Numbered from the stretch's first letter, positions 1 to 34,118 are shown. The stretch is DNA of 64,000 nt from Mesostigma viride (GCA_009746045.1 RPFO01000584.1:1367843-1431842), one strand, 5' to 3'. Notes: generated by a model not told the origin, from the sequence alone. A program made the numbers and translations.

Positions 1-1062
1 ACATGTCTATGGTTGCTTGTACATAAAATTCCAACTACAGCAAACACTCGCAGCCATGTAACTCACACCAAAGCTCTCCGGTTCCTGCCGCTTTCCTCAG
101 CCAGGAAGCGTAACCAATCCCGATACAGCAGTGTGGCAAGATACCGCGGTAGATAACGTACCCAGACCTATTCCATGCCTTCAACCCATCCATATCCTCA
201 ATATGGTCATGGGACAACGTCCAGGCCCATGTCCGCAGGAATAGGCGGACTCCGTAAATAGTTTTGTGACATTTGAGCCCTCAGCACATCTTATTAAACT
301 TGCACGTGCTGCTTTCGGCTCAACCAATTCATGCTTGGTACATCGATTCTATGAAAAGACACATGCCAGCCCTTCAAACCCTGCCCATCGATTTACACCT
401 CCTTTGATAAAGGGAGGTCGTCAAGGGTACCTCCAACACTGTTAGGAGAAGCGCATATTGAAAGCAAAGCACAGCACAGCATGTATCCAAGGAGCAAAGC
501 ACATATACGCTTCAGTCCAGAAAATAGCCCAGGTCACACAAGGGGGGAGGCCCCGGCGCTTTTTGCAACATCTCCCACACCTCAAACAAACACGCTCTAT
601 CCCTGAAGCCCCTGCTTCAGTTTCCCGTTTCCCAGTCTCTCGTTCACTAAAGAGAAACCATCGGCTGGTATACCGCAAACCGTTCATCCGCTTGCCTTGC
701 CGACATTCAAGCCTCTCTCCTTGGCTACATGGGAAGTGCCCAGACTAAGAAGGTGGGAGGAGTGAGCAGGACATGAAATAGGGCGGGAGGAGTGGAGCAC
801 AGGGGCTCCATGCCTGACGTCACGATGCATTATGTATCCCGAGATATAGCGCATTTCCCCACCACACGCCAACCATGGGCCTTTACCTTATGCTTTGTTT
901 GCCTTATGCTTTGTTTGAAATAAAGCCCCTTCCCCCCCCCCTTTTCGCTGGGCTACGTAAAGAGACTAGTGCTCCTTAAAGTGGATTATTATGTAGAGCA
1001 TCTTGCCTGGTTTCAGAAAAACATGGTTTCAGAAAAACAGGTTCAGGCAACAGCACCTGGGT
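1..1062. other. Region downstream of the TKL-WD40 gene, no gene seen
   Basis: This stretch lies 3' of the stop codon of the minus-strand kinase gene. Open frames are short and overlap on both strands, without recognisable domains or splice context. A diverged duplicated phrase (gtttcagaaaaaca) occurs near 1011-1040. The nearest few hundred bases probably include the 3' untranslated region. Confidence 0.5.
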
Positions 1063-23218
<22,156 letters not shown>

Positions 23219-23239
23219 CTGGTGATGCCGCTGCGTCTG

Positions 23240-24700
23240 CGTGCCATCATGACGAAGGTGATCAAGGCGGCAGTTGCCGCGGAGCATGGCAGGGCGGCAG
23301 GGGCACAATAGGAGGTGCTAGCATTAGCAGTGGCAGTGACAGATGCAGTGAGCATGGTACTGCAACGATTTATTGGCATTGCCAAGTGGCATGGCATGAT
23401 GTGGGAAAATGGGATTGATAGTGGCTGTGGCCATGGCAACTCGCTGTTACTACGGCAGGGTACATCTATAGTACCAATTTCCGCCCGGCACATGGTGGAA
23501 GGGACGTGCATTATGGAGCCTTGCCCCCTTGCCCTTGGGGGCGATATATGAACTACATTATAAAACCAGGAGGCCAGGCGTGCTAGGCGGTGGCGAAAGT
23601 GTGCCACGAACACGTCGTACACATCTGATGCCTCGTGCGGAAAGCGTGCGATACTTGAATTATTCAAAGAGAAGGCCGGGCATAAAGCGTGCAGCGGCAT
23701 GCAATGGTCGGTGGTATGAGACGGAGTATTGTAGGCCATGGGAATCCAATGTAGTTGCAAGGAGGCGATGAACGGAGGCAAGCAATAACACCTCTTATCT
23801 TTAACACGAACACTAAAACCAAACATAACAAACGTCACGATGGACGTATGTAAGCCTGAGCTATCCGCGTTGCCAATCAGCCAGGTGTAAAAGATAAATG
23901 GACATGAAGCTTTTACACTGGGTACGTGTACGTATACGCACGCACGTTGTGCCAAAAGTCCGTCCCTATCATGGCCCCTCGCGGGGCATAGGCCTATGGC
24001 ATAAATAGCCCTGCGTAGAGCCCATCAAACATGCGTCACAGAAAATCCAGCAAGCGAAATGCATGCTTACTTGCTAGCGGTGAATCCAAAGCTTCGAGGC
24101 GACTGATAAACCGCTTAGCTTTTGCGTGGTTGGTGGCGCATACATCATCAGAAACTCCGAAAGAAGCCATCAACCTGATCTAATAGTAGGACTCAGCCGA
24201 CGATACTGCAATGAAGATAAATGCCGCGCATGATCATGACCATGATAAATCACAGCTCTTCATTGTCGCCCACTCATCATGGCGAGCTGTACAGACATGC
24301 TAGCTGTATCTAAAAGTCTCAAACCAGCCCGTCAAATTTTAACTCTTTTATCAAATCCTGGGCGGAGGGACCGAGTGCGTTAAGCCAAGAAACTCGCCAC
24401 ATTTTCGATCTCCATAGCCATGGCCAGCTGCAGACTCCCACGCGTTCGATAGATATCGCCCGGCTCACATAGATACTCTAGAGATATCTAACTTTCTGAG
24501 GAGAAGTGGCACGCACGTGGGCTTTGCAAGAAAAATGCACTACAGTGCTGTACGCCTGCTTCCGCCATGAGCTCCGTCTGACTGTACCCCCCCACCCCCA
24601 TGAACGGGGTCCGGCCGACCCAGGGCTGTGATCTGAAATGGAATCCAGGGAATCTTCTGAGGATGTAAACTAAAACTCTGGCTCTGCTGCCCATGTGCGG
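23240..24700. other. Upstream region of the TKL-WD40 gene, no exon identified
   Basis: The missing first exon(s) of the minus-strand kinase gene should be here or further right. Open frames on the minus strand exist, but no short start exon ending in phase 1 could be chosen with confidence. Confidence 0.4.
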
Positions 24701-24820
24701 CGTTGAGTTGAGTTGAGTTTATTCCAGCGCCGGTGTACCGACAGGGTTATACAGTACTGTATTAGTGGATAATAGTGGATCCAACGTGCAGCGTGGGCAA
24801 CAAAAATGTGCGGCGTGGGC

Positions 24821-24822
24821 AA

Positions 24823-24914
<92 letters not shown>
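24821..24914. repeat. (CAA)n microsatellite
   Basis: About 31 CAA units. Because the LINE fragment just downstream also ends in a short (CAA)n run at 26,494-26,510, this may be the tail of an upstream retroelement copy rather than a free microsatellite. Confidence 0.9.
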
Positions 24915-24929
24915 TTTATTTATTTCAAT

Positions 24930-26510
24930 GATTCGCTGCGCGATAGTGAGCATAATGTGTTTGGTGTTTTAAGCGGCCGCAACCCATATGAGGGCTTTTT
25001 GACGGCCAACCCGCCGGTTACGCGAATCATCGATTTATACGCGGCTGACGGTGACCGATATCGCCTCCTAACATACACGGAAATCAGTGCGTGGATCGCA
25101 AACATGCCCAGCCGACCAGCTTGGGACAACCTTCTACAAGCAATTCCCGCAGGATGGCATACCCTCATGACAACCCCACGCAAACCCCTACAAGTCGGGG
25201 AATGGGTGAGCTATGATTACCCGGATCGCGACACGCCCATACATAAGGGCTGCATCGTTGCGGTCGCGTCGACGGGCGTTACCATACAATTGCTCCAGGA
25301 GACACCCGACGGTCAAGGACTTCTCGGCAAATTGATTACATCGTACGCCTACATTCCAGCATTTCAATGTCACCGCATTCGAGTGGTCCCGTGGTCACTG
25401 TCACAGGCGTGCATGTTACCCTTGGACCCCACCACAGTGATACGCGACACCACATGGCTACATGTTGGCAAACTAAGGGCGACTGGACACGCTTGCTCTA
25501 GACCCGCTAGAATTTGGGTGGGTCCTCACATCTGGCGGCACCCCCATGACGAAGTGCCTTTTCGAGTACACGGCAGACTGGGGATACCGGCTACTTCTAC
25601 ATAAAAATCATAGGATGCACCCGGGTCGCCTCCGCTGGCACCCCGAGTGGCCGGGCTACACCTGGATCAAGAACATTACCTTGGCAGTTGATCACCCATT
25701 GGTTGACAAACGGGCCACCGACGTCCAGCACCTGCTTATGCATCGGGCCATCGGGGTCAATTCCCAATTGCACCACCGGTACTCCCACGCGGCGGCGTGC
25801 TTATGCAACTTTCCAGATGAAACAATTGAGCACAGATTTCTGGACTGCCAACTCGCCGGGGTTTGGCAATGGCTGCTGGGTATATGGGCCAAGTGGATGG
25901 CTATTACAGCTCCCCCCACCACCGTCACACTATCTACGGTTATTTTCGGCATCACGGGATTACGGGACGCGAGCCTCACAGCCAACCAGATGGCATGGAT
26001 ATCAAAGAGACAACCAGCGCAGGCCAGAAATCGGGAGAATCCGGACCATGGTAGCTCGAGATGGCATGGATATGGCTACGCACGACGATGCTTCACACCA
26101 TATGGCAAGTTCGCAACGAGACCGTATTCACGTTACGTGCCGCGTACACGAGAGGTGCCGTGGTCCGCCGGTTTATCTCCTCTTGGAACCTGGCTATGCG
26201 TCGTTACTGGCTCCTGGCGACGGAACAACATGACAAAGTATGGGACCCGGGCCCTAACAATGACACCCCCAGCCCCCTGGAAGTCTTCCATGCACTCATG
26301 GGCATGAACCAGGTCTTTACACGTATGCCGGATGACGATATATCTACAGTACAATGGCTACCTTGGTCGCAGGGCGCGCCTTATTAATGCGGGCACCCCA
26401 ATTTAGGCAAAACTAGGCATTTCAGGCTATTTTTGGCATACCTGGGTCACCTTAACTGTTATATGGAAATAAACTAACACCCATTTCACCGGAAACAACA
26501 ACAACAACAG
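24930..26510 (+). mobile_element. Non-LTR retrotransposon fragment (C-terminal part with RT-type zinc-binding motif)
   Basis: Two overlapping open frames (about 24,930-25,600 and 25,546-26,000) are joined by one frameshift. They code the region downstream of a reverse transcriptase: basic RLLLHKNHRMHPGRLRWH, then LLMHRAIGVN and a zinc-binding CLCNFPDETIEHRFLDC followed by VWQWLLGIWAKW. This CxxC...H....C arrangement is the zf-RVT type found after the RT domain of many LINEs. The frame is interrupted at 26,003 by a 57-bp insertion and resumes at MAWIWLRTT. The coding part stops at 26,387 and the element ends in ACAACAACAACAACAG. No RT core lies in this copy, so it is 5' truncated and dead. Confidence 0.75.
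26003..26059 (-). mobile_element. 57-bp insertion of the GGTTGTCTCYTTG short-element family
   Basis: The insert runs caaagagacaaccagcgcag ... gtagctcga and is flanked by a perfect 14-bp direct repeat gatggcatggatat (25,989-26,002 and 26,060-26,073). It interrupts the LINE frame, and removal of the insert plus one repeat copy restores continuity. The same sequence occurs in longer copies at 30.6 and 43.2 kb. It is truncated at the end distal to the constant ttgtctctttg terminus. Confidence 0.88.
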
Positions 26511-27018
26511 TAGCCTATCTCCTGTCGTCGGCACTCCGCGGGAAGTGTCAAGTGCGGGATCACCTGGGCAGTGTTTTTTTTAAGGTTTTCGTTACTAGTG
26601 GCGCTAGGCCACTTGTGGCGTTTCGAACTATGAAAACTTCAGTTTACTCGGCCAATGTGTGGCTTTAAGCCAATTAAAATTGGGCTTGGCACGGCCACGT
26701 GTGGCGGGCTGGCTTTTTGGTGCAGCAAATGACCCTACCGGCAGCGGGGTCAGCGCGGCGCGGCGCCGTACTGGCATTCCAAGTTCAAAGTAGTTCAGAA
26801 CAGTATGTTTAATTATCTTAAGTTCAAACTAGTAGAATTTATTAGAATCATTCACGCCTTAAGTTGGGTTCACGCCTGAAGTTGGGTTGACCAAAAACCT
26901 CGAACCCAACTTAAGGCGTGAATGCCTGTACACAAGGCGGGCGAGCGTCTCCGTCTCAGGCATCGGCGCCGGGCGTACTTGGTAAATTAACAACAACGAT
27001 TACCACTACAGCCACTGC
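26511..27018. other. Flank of the foldback element with palindromic motifs
   Basis: It holds repeated ggccac(nn)tgtggc-type motifs (26,600-26,715) and a perfect 22-bp stem-loop (26,849-26,924). No gene. Confidence 0.6.
26849..26924. repeat. Perfect 22-bp inverted repeat (stem-loop)
   Basis: Arms cattcacgccttaagttggg(tt) at 26,849-26,870 and their exact complement at 26,903-26,924, with a 32-base loop that contains another partial copy of the arm (cacgcctgaagttgggtt). It is not followed by a T-run and sits near the left end of the foldback element. Confidence 0.9.
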
Positions 27019-27027
27019 TTAACAAAA
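27019..27027. repeat. Target-site duplication, left (TTAACAAAA)
   Basis: Nine bases identical to 35,766-35,774, directly abutting the inverted termini of the foldback element. Confidence 0.9.
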
Positions 27028-29606
27028 GAGTTTTTGTAAACATCAGTCACTGATTTCTTCAGACGATGCGCAAGGCTGGGATGCGCAAGGCTGGGAATGC
27101 GCAAGGCTGGGCGCGGCGCAGCGTGCGCAAGGCTGGCGTGCGCAAGGCTGGGGAGTGCGCGGGCGTAACAACGTTAAGGCAGGCCAGGCGCAGGCACGTA
27201 AAAACACGGGCGACGGGCCATGGGCCACGGGCCACGCGTCGGCCGTCGGCCCAGCCATTCCTGCATTTTAGGAACGTTGCCGCGCACAAAATTCAAATTC
27301 TGGTGCGGCATGGCTGCGGCAGCTACCTGGCCCGGGCTGGCCGACGTTGGCATGGACGACTGTCAAGAAAGAGTTCATCTCGCTTGGGTAAGCTGCGGTT
27401 GTTTCGTCTGGGCGCTCTTCCCATTTTATTGCTAACGGGTCGATTTACTTACCCAACGTTTCCATCCAGGGCAGAAATGCCAGCGACTTTTCAGTCGGCC
27501 ACTTCCATTTTTTACCCACTTCGAGTCGTAACGTCATCCAAGGAATACTTTACCCTCTGTATTCCGGCCTGTCTCCTTCTATTTCGCAGGAACCCTTCGC
27601 TTCTGGTTGGCGTTCCTGCACTGCAGGCAGGCTGCAGTCTCTACCGCTGCATTTTTTTGTAAGTACTTCGGTTGGGAAGTTCGTCTAACGTTTTTCCATC
27701 GACTGTCCTGCTTCCAAGCCAGGCCGCGTCTCTACACTGTGTTTCCGTCAGCAACGGGATGGAGGTCCGGTTTTTCATGATCGGCAACCGTTTTGGTCAC
27801 GTCATTTTCAGCAACACGCAACTGCCTCTGCCTTACACGCTGCGCTTTGTCGTCCTTCCGTCGGTTCGGGAAAGCTTCTTACGTCTTTCCATTACATCAT
27901 TACCGTCCAGGTAGTTTCTTACCATTTGCTTTCGGTCGGCAACGGGTCGGGAGCATATACAGTGGGTCATTATCCGCAATGCAGCTTCCCCCCTGTTTTC
28001 CCCACAGGCTCTCCCTGTATTTCCTTGGGGAACATCTTTGGATTAGCTCCCGTGCATCAAACGTGCATCAAGAACACATTTTTTAGGGAGACTTTGGCTG
28101 TTCGTGGGATGGGAAGCACTACTGTGCCCATGTTTTCCACTTCTTGATCTTGACTGCATACCCCACGCACCTGTCACCCACCTGACTTTTGCTAGTAGTT
28201 GCTGGATTTTTTCTTATAGCAGGTGCTGCGTGCTGGTGATTGACGTTACGGTCGCCATTGCTTGCCAGTAATTCAAAGTTGCTTGAAATGGTCAGCATCA
28301 CGGCCAAGTCTACGTTCAGATCCTGCTTGGAATTTGTGGCGGGCGTTTTCTGTATTGGATGAACGCCAGTTTTTGTGACAGTGTGATTGTGTATAGGAAC
28401 AAGTTTGAAGCAACAGCACACGTAGCATATTCATACTCATATACATGCGCTTAATGTGAACGATGTAGCCTAGGGCGAAGAGCGTTGGTTTACACGACGA
28501 CGTATTCAAAGTATAACTTCTGTAAACAAGTATCCATCTGCGTGTTTTAATTCATTTTGGCAGCCATGCATGTGCACAAGAGTACCAATTAATTATTCCT
28601 ACACTAGGGGTCGATGTATTTAGCATTCACTTTGGCATTTACTGCGGCAATGCCATTACTCCGTGGCTCCCCAATGGGACATGTACTGTGTCTTGTTGTG
28701 TTGACAGCGTGTAATAAGTGTTGCAACGAACTAGGCAAGGGCTAATGGACTAAACTGTGAGGGGCAGCACATTGATTTTCCGCCGCATCGAAGCCACGAA
28801 TCATTTAGCACTCGCAGTTAGGTATCGCCATGATGCAGCGAAATTGTTGTGGCCTGACCACTTGAGGCAGTGAGACAAGGTTGGATGCCCTCCCAATCAG
28901 TGTATAGGGGTTGAAGGTTGTTTTATTGCCACCCATGTGACGCAATATACGTGTGCTTGATGAGTGGATGGATGGATGGATGGATGGATGGATGGATGGA
29001 TGGATGGATGGATGGATGGATGGATGGATGGATGGATGGATGGATGGATGGATGGATGGATGGATGGATGGATGGATGGATGGATGGATGGATGGATGGA
29101 TGGATGGATGGATGGATGGATGGATGGATGGATGGATGGATGGATGGATGGATGGATGGATGGATGGATGGATGGATGCATGCATGCATGCATGCATGCA
29201 TGCATGGATGCATGGATGCATGGATGCATGGATGCATGGATGCATGGATGCATGGATGCATGGATGCATGGATGCATGGATGCATGGATGGATGGTTGGC
29301 TAACAAAGTGAGTGGTTGCGTGTCGTGCGCATGGGCATGTGAGTCCTCCTTGCCTCCCCATGAAACTAAGGGTTGAGAAAGCAGGTTTGGGCTCGGCGGC
29401 TACCATATTGTAGTGACATGCACACACGGGCTGTTGGGAGCCACGGGGAAGAGAATATGAGAAATCGGGTTAGCTTCGATTGCCAATTTGTAGCCATCCA
29501 CTAAGCTGCTGTTTAGAATGGTAGGTGCTTTTACACACTTTATACAGACGTCCACTTAAGCTAAATTTGGACTAATTGAGCTCTGAGACATCATGGTGGT
29601 GCCGGT
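27028..29606 (+). repeat. Left arm of the foldback element
   Basis: Order: terminus, ggctgggatgcgcaaggctg-type subterminal repeats (27,066-27,160), about 1.7 kb of unique sequence with short open frames mirrored in the other arm, a GGAT array (28,962-29,292), then about 300 bp to the spacer. The open frames in this arm have no recognised domain, and their conservation simply follows arm identity. Confidence 0.88.
28962..29292. repeat. GGAT array with GCAT section (left arm)
   Basis: About 53 GGAT tetranucleotides, then a few GCAT and alternating GGAT-GCAT units. The counterpart in the right arm is three times longer and dominated by the alternating 8-mer. Confidence 0.95.
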
Positions 29607-29964
29607 CTACACGATCATTTCTAGCTTTTCTCATTCTGTCATTTTTTGTTGGATGCAATATCAATATTGTGTAGACACCTCACTTATGTTATGATTTGGC
29701 CATTATGGATTCAAGAAACACCTGCCATGATCCTCCATTTATCAACACTCACGCCATGGTGAACACCATTTTATTTTTTATTGCTTGATGACATTGGTTG
29801 AGATCACCTAGTAAGACAGTTGATGTTGTGGGCGGGGGGTGGGCAAGGATCTGGCACTCAGACATGTCTTTGGCCGGTGGGGTTACATGGGTGGCAAGAG
29901 GCAGATGCCTGTTTGGGCAAACCAATGTTGGTGCAGTTAATAGTAATTATATTGACTGGTTTTT

Positions 29965-30210
29965 CACTCCCTCTCTCCTCTTTGGACTGCCATGCAGAGC
30001 AAGAAGCGGTGGCAGAAGATTGTCAAGGCGCACACGCCCGACCCTGTGGGCAAGCCCCCTCCCCCCAAGCGGTGGAGGCGTTTTGATGAGTAGTGTAGTT
30101 AGGATTTTCTAGATAGCTTAGAGTTAGGATAGTTCGTTCACGCGGCTCCCTCCACCCCATCCATCATGGAATATGTGCTACATGATCTCCCCACGGAGGC
30201 ATGTTATAAT
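29965..30210 (+). mobile_element. LINE 3'-end fragment
   Basis: It codes the C-terminal phrase SKKRWQKIVKAHTPDPVGKP, ending RRFDE, then TAG. It is followed by the family tail (ttagttcgttcacgcggctc-type sequence, then ggaatatgtgctacatgatc and catgttataatttaat). The same end is at 31.5, 44.6 and 46.8 kb. Confidence 0.85.
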
Positions 30211-30588
30211 TTAATTTACTTTAATTTAATATTGACTGGTTATGTTGGTTTGCATAGACTACTCAAGTTTTGTTCCTTGTTGTGCGAGATCTCCCTTCCA
30301 TTCATTCCATATCGACTTGCCATGCCTCCAGGTTGTCGAGGCCGGCAATGCATCTAGTGTAGGTTTGTATAGGTTACAATAAGACTTTTTCATGCAAGGG
30401 TACGTTTATGGATTCATGTCTATTAATGAATGAATGATTTTATGGATTTATGGGAGCATTAATTAATTGAATCATGAATTTGCACGCAACTTTGTCACGT
30501 GAGCATGTATCCAAACAATGATTAATCATTTATCATCTGCCATAAGTCTGAATTTATTAAACAATTAATTAACAACATATATCTCCAT

Positions 30589-30715
30589 ACACATTTCCAT
30601 CACCATTCATCTTCATCATCCTGAACGACTCGAAAACGCGGAAAAGATAACGGCAGGCTCGAGCTACCATGGTCCGGATTCTCCCGATTTCTGGCCTGCG
30701 CTGGTTGTCTCTTTG
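30589..30715 (+). mobile_element. 127-bp copy of the short GGTTGTCTCYTTG family
   Basis: It starts acacatttccatcaccattc and ends ctggttgtctctttg. It is flanked by the perfect 12-bp duplication atatatctccat at 30,577-30,588 and 30,716-30,727. There is no poly(A) and no coding frame. Confidence 0.9.
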
Positions 30716-31019
30716 ATATATCTCCATTCATATATCTGAACGCAAAGGTTTTCACCTTTGCGGAGTGTCTGATCAGAATATACGCTTGGCTGATTTCGAT
30801 AGTACCGGCTACGCCCCCTTCTAAAGAAGGTTTCAGCCGTGTTCAGCCCGTCTCACGGTGCGAGACTGAACAAGTCTCGCGTGCAGACACGTGTGTAGTA
30901 CTCCTACACACAGATCTCGAGTGATTTATCTAGTACCAAATCCGAAAGGCTTGCATCACTCCCCGGACAGGAGAAATTTTGCGGATGACTGTAGGTGTAA
31001 GTTGGCGATGCCATGGTAA

Positions 31020-31270
31020 CCGGAGACGTCCGTCCTATTGTCAGCAAAATTTGGTGCGAGAGGTCCCCAGTTCGATTCAGGTCGGATTCATTTGTAGATC
31101 GCGTTTTCCGCGTTTTCCGCGGCCCGGCACTGAACGCAAAGGTTTTCACCTTTGCGGAGTGTCTGATCAGAACATATATCTCCGTTGGGAGCTTATGTAA
31201 CACATAGCCCTGAGTGGGGGCATATGGGTTTTAATACATCCTTAGCTACCACTTGCAGGTGGGGGGGGTG
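31020..31270 (+). mobile_element. tRNA-derived SINE sharing the LINE 3' tail
   Basis: The head ggagacgtccgtcctattg ... gaggtccccagttcgattc contains a pol III B-box-like AGTTCGATTC preceded by a tRNA-like T-arm. The body has a tcgcgttttccgcg repeat and a gcaaaggttttcacctttgc hairpin. The tail (ctccgttgggagcttatgta, then gggcatatgggttttaatac) matches the LINE tail. A second copy is at 60,250-60,482 on the minus strand. Confidence 0.7.
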
Positions 31271-31469
31271 TAATCAGTCATAATGCTGTGCTCTTATTCT
31301 TTGCACACTGGTTTTCATGCACCCACGGTTGATGCCACCCTTTTTGCGTCTTCTGACCGAAACTGCATGTAAATGATCCAATTACAAATGGACTTGCGGA
31401 TCAAGGCACTGGCCATAATTAATTACTTCATTAAATTTACTCACCATAGCTTGCATAGTCAAGCTAGGC

Positions 31470-31670
31470 TGAAACGCCCGACCCTGTGGGCAAACCACCT
31501 CCCCCCAAGCGGAGGCGTTTTGATGAGTAGGGTAGTTAGGACTTTTCTAGACTAGCTAGATTAGAGTTAGGTTAGTTCGATTACGCGGCTCCTTCCACCC
31601 CACCCATCCATCAAGGAATATGTGCTACATGATCTCCCAACGGAGGCATGTTATAATTTAATAGCTTGCA
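31470..31670 (+). mobile_element. LINE 3'-end fragment
   Basis: It starts within acgcccgaccctgtgggcaa, codes the final Pro/Lys-rich residues and stop, then carries the family tail up to catgttataatttaat. It is more strongly truncated than the copy at 30.0 kb. Confidence 0.82.
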
Positions 31671-31894
31671 TTGATCAAATTGAGTTGGCCACAGATTTAG
31701 TGTGCACAAGGGTCCACCTATTAAAAAAAAATCATATATTCTATATCTATTTTGCCCTATCATAATTTAATTTGATTTTGCCCTAGCTCTACCCCAGGGG
31801 TCTTCTCTAGCTAGCATGCTTCGATCCGCCGTTTGCAAACACGCCGGCCCTTCCCCACTGGAGTCACTAGTCCTACATGACCTGAGCCCACTAT

Positions 31895-32240
31895 TAATTA
31901 ATTAATTAGGAACATCACTCCGTTGGGAGTAAATGTCGCACATATCCCTGAGCAAGATCGAGAATTACTTAAAAACCATATCCCCCTTCTCAAGGAAAAA
32001 ATTAAATTAAATTAAATTGGAGCACATCTCCATTGGGAACACATGTAGCACATATCCCTGACAAGAGGCATTAATTAATTATTAATTAGGAACACGACTA
32101 CGTTGGGAGTACATGTGGCTCATAGCCTGAGAAGGGGCATATGGTTGTCTCCTTGATTTGGCCTTTTAATACATTCTGGGCTACTTCCTGCAAGGGTAGG
32201 ATGTAAACTACACCTGCTCTAGGTGCACCAAGGGCACCGG
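31895..32240 (+). repeat. Serial copies of the LINE/SINE tail monomer
   Basis: Three diverged copies of a phrase like (taattaatt)aggaacatcact then ccgttgggagtacatgt and agcacatatccctga lie near 31,905, 32,020 and 32,085. The last runs into cttttaatacattctgggc and tgcaagggtaggatgtaaac. Tail monomers like these also end the LINE copies at 44-50 kb. Confidence 0.7.
32145..32155 (+). mobile_element. Possible 11-bp remnant insertion of the short family
   Basis: In the LINE tail here, ttgtctccttg is inserted between atatgg and atttgg. The corresponding tail at 60.27 kb has atatggcttttaa without it. The flanking repeat is imperfect, so this is the weakest member. Confidence 0.5.
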
Positions 32241-32552
32241 GACCACCATGATGTCTCAGAGCTCAATTAGTCCAAATTTAGCTTAAGTGGACGTCTGTAT
32301 AAAGTGTGTAAAAGTACCTACCATTCTAAACAGCAGCCTAGTGGATGGCTACAAATTGGCAATCGAAGCGCTGGCTAAACCGATTTCTCATATTCTCTTC
32401 CCCGTGGCTCCCAACAGCCCGTGTGCGCATGCCACTACGATATGGCAGCCGCCGAGCCCAAACATGCTTTCTCAACCCTTAGTTTCATAGGGAGGCAAGG
32501 AGGACTAACATGACCATGCGCACGACACGCAAGCACTTACTTTGTTAGCCAA

Positions 32553-33577
32553 TAATCCATCCATCCATGCATCCATGCATCCATGCATCCATGCATCCAT
32601 GCATCCATGCATCCATGCATCCATGCATCCATGCATCCATGCATCCATGCATCCATGCATCCATGCATCCATGCATCCATGCATCCATGCATCCATGCAT
32701 CCATGCATCCATGCATCCATGCATCCATGCATCCATGCATCCATGCATCCATGCATCCATCCATCCATCCATGCATCCATGCATCCATGCATCCATGCAT
32801 CCATGCATCCATGCATCCATGCATCCATGCATCCATGCATCCATGCATCCATGCATCCATGCATCCATGCATCCATCCATGCATCCATGCATCCATGCAT
32901 CCTGCATCCATGCATCCATGCATCCATGCATCCATGCATCCATGCATCCATGCATCCATGCATCCATGCATCCATGCATCCATGCATCCATGCATCCATG
33001 CATCCATGCATCCATGCATCCATGCATCCATGCATCCATGCATCCATGCATCCATGCATCCATGCATCCATGCATCCATGCATCCATGCATCCATGCATC
33101 CATGCATCCATGCATCCATGCATCCATGCATCCATGCATCCATGCATCCATGCATCCATGCATCCATGCATCCATGCATCCATGCATCCATGCATCCATG
33201 CATCCATGCATCCATGCATCCATGCATCCATGCATCCATGCATCCATGCATCCATGCATCCATGCATCCATGCATCCATGCATCCATGCATCCATGCATC
33301 CATGCATCCATGCATCCATGCATCCATGCATCCATGCATCCATGCATCCATGCATCCATGCATCCATGCATCCATCCATCCATCCATCCATCCATCCATC
33401 CATCCATCCATCCATCCATCCATCCATCCATCCATCCATCCATCCATCCATCCATCCATCCATCCATCCATCCATCCATCCATCCATCCATCCATCCATC
33501 CATCCATCCATCCATCCATCCATCCATCCATCCATCCATCCATCCATCCATCCATCCATCCATCCATCCATCCATCC
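32553..33577. repeat. CATCCATG / CATC array (right arm)
   Basis: About 800 bp of the 8-mer ccatgcat in tandem with a handful of unit losses (near 32,755, 32,872 and 32,901), then about 205 bp of pure catc. The pentapeptide-like frames on all strands are artefacts. Confidence 0.96.
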
Positions 33578-34118
33578 ACTCATCAAGCACACGTATATTG
33601 CGTCACATGGGTGGCAATAAAACAACCTTCAACCCCTATACACTGATTGGGAGGGCATCCAACCTTGTCTCACTGCCTCAAGTGGTCAGGCCACAACAAT
33701 TTCGCTGCATCATGGCGATACCTAACTGCGAGTGCTAAATGATTCTTGGCTTCGATGCGGCGGAATCAATGTGCTGCCCCTCACAGTTTAGTCCATTAGC
33801 CCTTGCCTAGTTCGTTGCAACACTTATTACACGCTGTCAACACAACAAGACACAGTACATGTCCCATTGGGGAGCCACGGAGTAATGGCATTGCCGCAGT
33901 AAATGCCAAAGTGAATGCTAAATACATCGACCCCTAGTGTAGGAATAATTAATTGGTACTCTTGTGCACATGCATGGCTGCCAAAATGAATTAAAACACG
34001 CAGATGGATACTTGTTTACAGAAGTTATACTTTGAATACGTCGTCGTGTAAACCAACGCTCTTCGCCCTAGGCTACATCGTTCACATTAAGCGCATGTAT
34101 ATGAGTATGAATATGCTA

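Larger units (their letters stand above)
29607..32243. other. Spacer of the foldback element: patchwork of LINE and SINE pieces
   Basis: Contains a LINE 3' end (29,965-30,210), the 127-bp short-family insertion (30,589-30,715), a hairpin-rich stretch (30,735-30,900), a tRNA-like SINE (31,020-31,270), a second LINE 3' end (31,470-31,670) and several copies of the LINE tail monomer around 31,900-32,230. No intact gene. Confidence 0.8.

Noticed and set aside
23570-23680. Minus-strand phrase SDVYDVFVAHFRHR resembling the start of a TIR domain
   Set aside because: Only seven residues resemble the motif, nothing downstream fits a TIR fold, and no splice context links it to the kinase gene.
27066-28147. 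Open frames conserved between the two arms of the foldback element
   Set aside because: Conservation is explained by arm identity; no domain or codon signal was seen.
30737-30780. Hammerhead ribozyme candidate (ctgatcag near hairpins)
   Set aside because: The conserved GAAA and cleavage-site elements are missing in the right arrangement.
30960-31100. Functional tRNA gene
   Set aside because: A B-box and T-arm-like part are present, but no complete cloverleaf could be drawn, and the sequence continues into a shared SINE body and LINE tail.
32505-33738. Long open frames of up to 398 residues on both strands
   Set aside because: They translate a tandem 8-mer/4-mer array in every frame; no protein expected.
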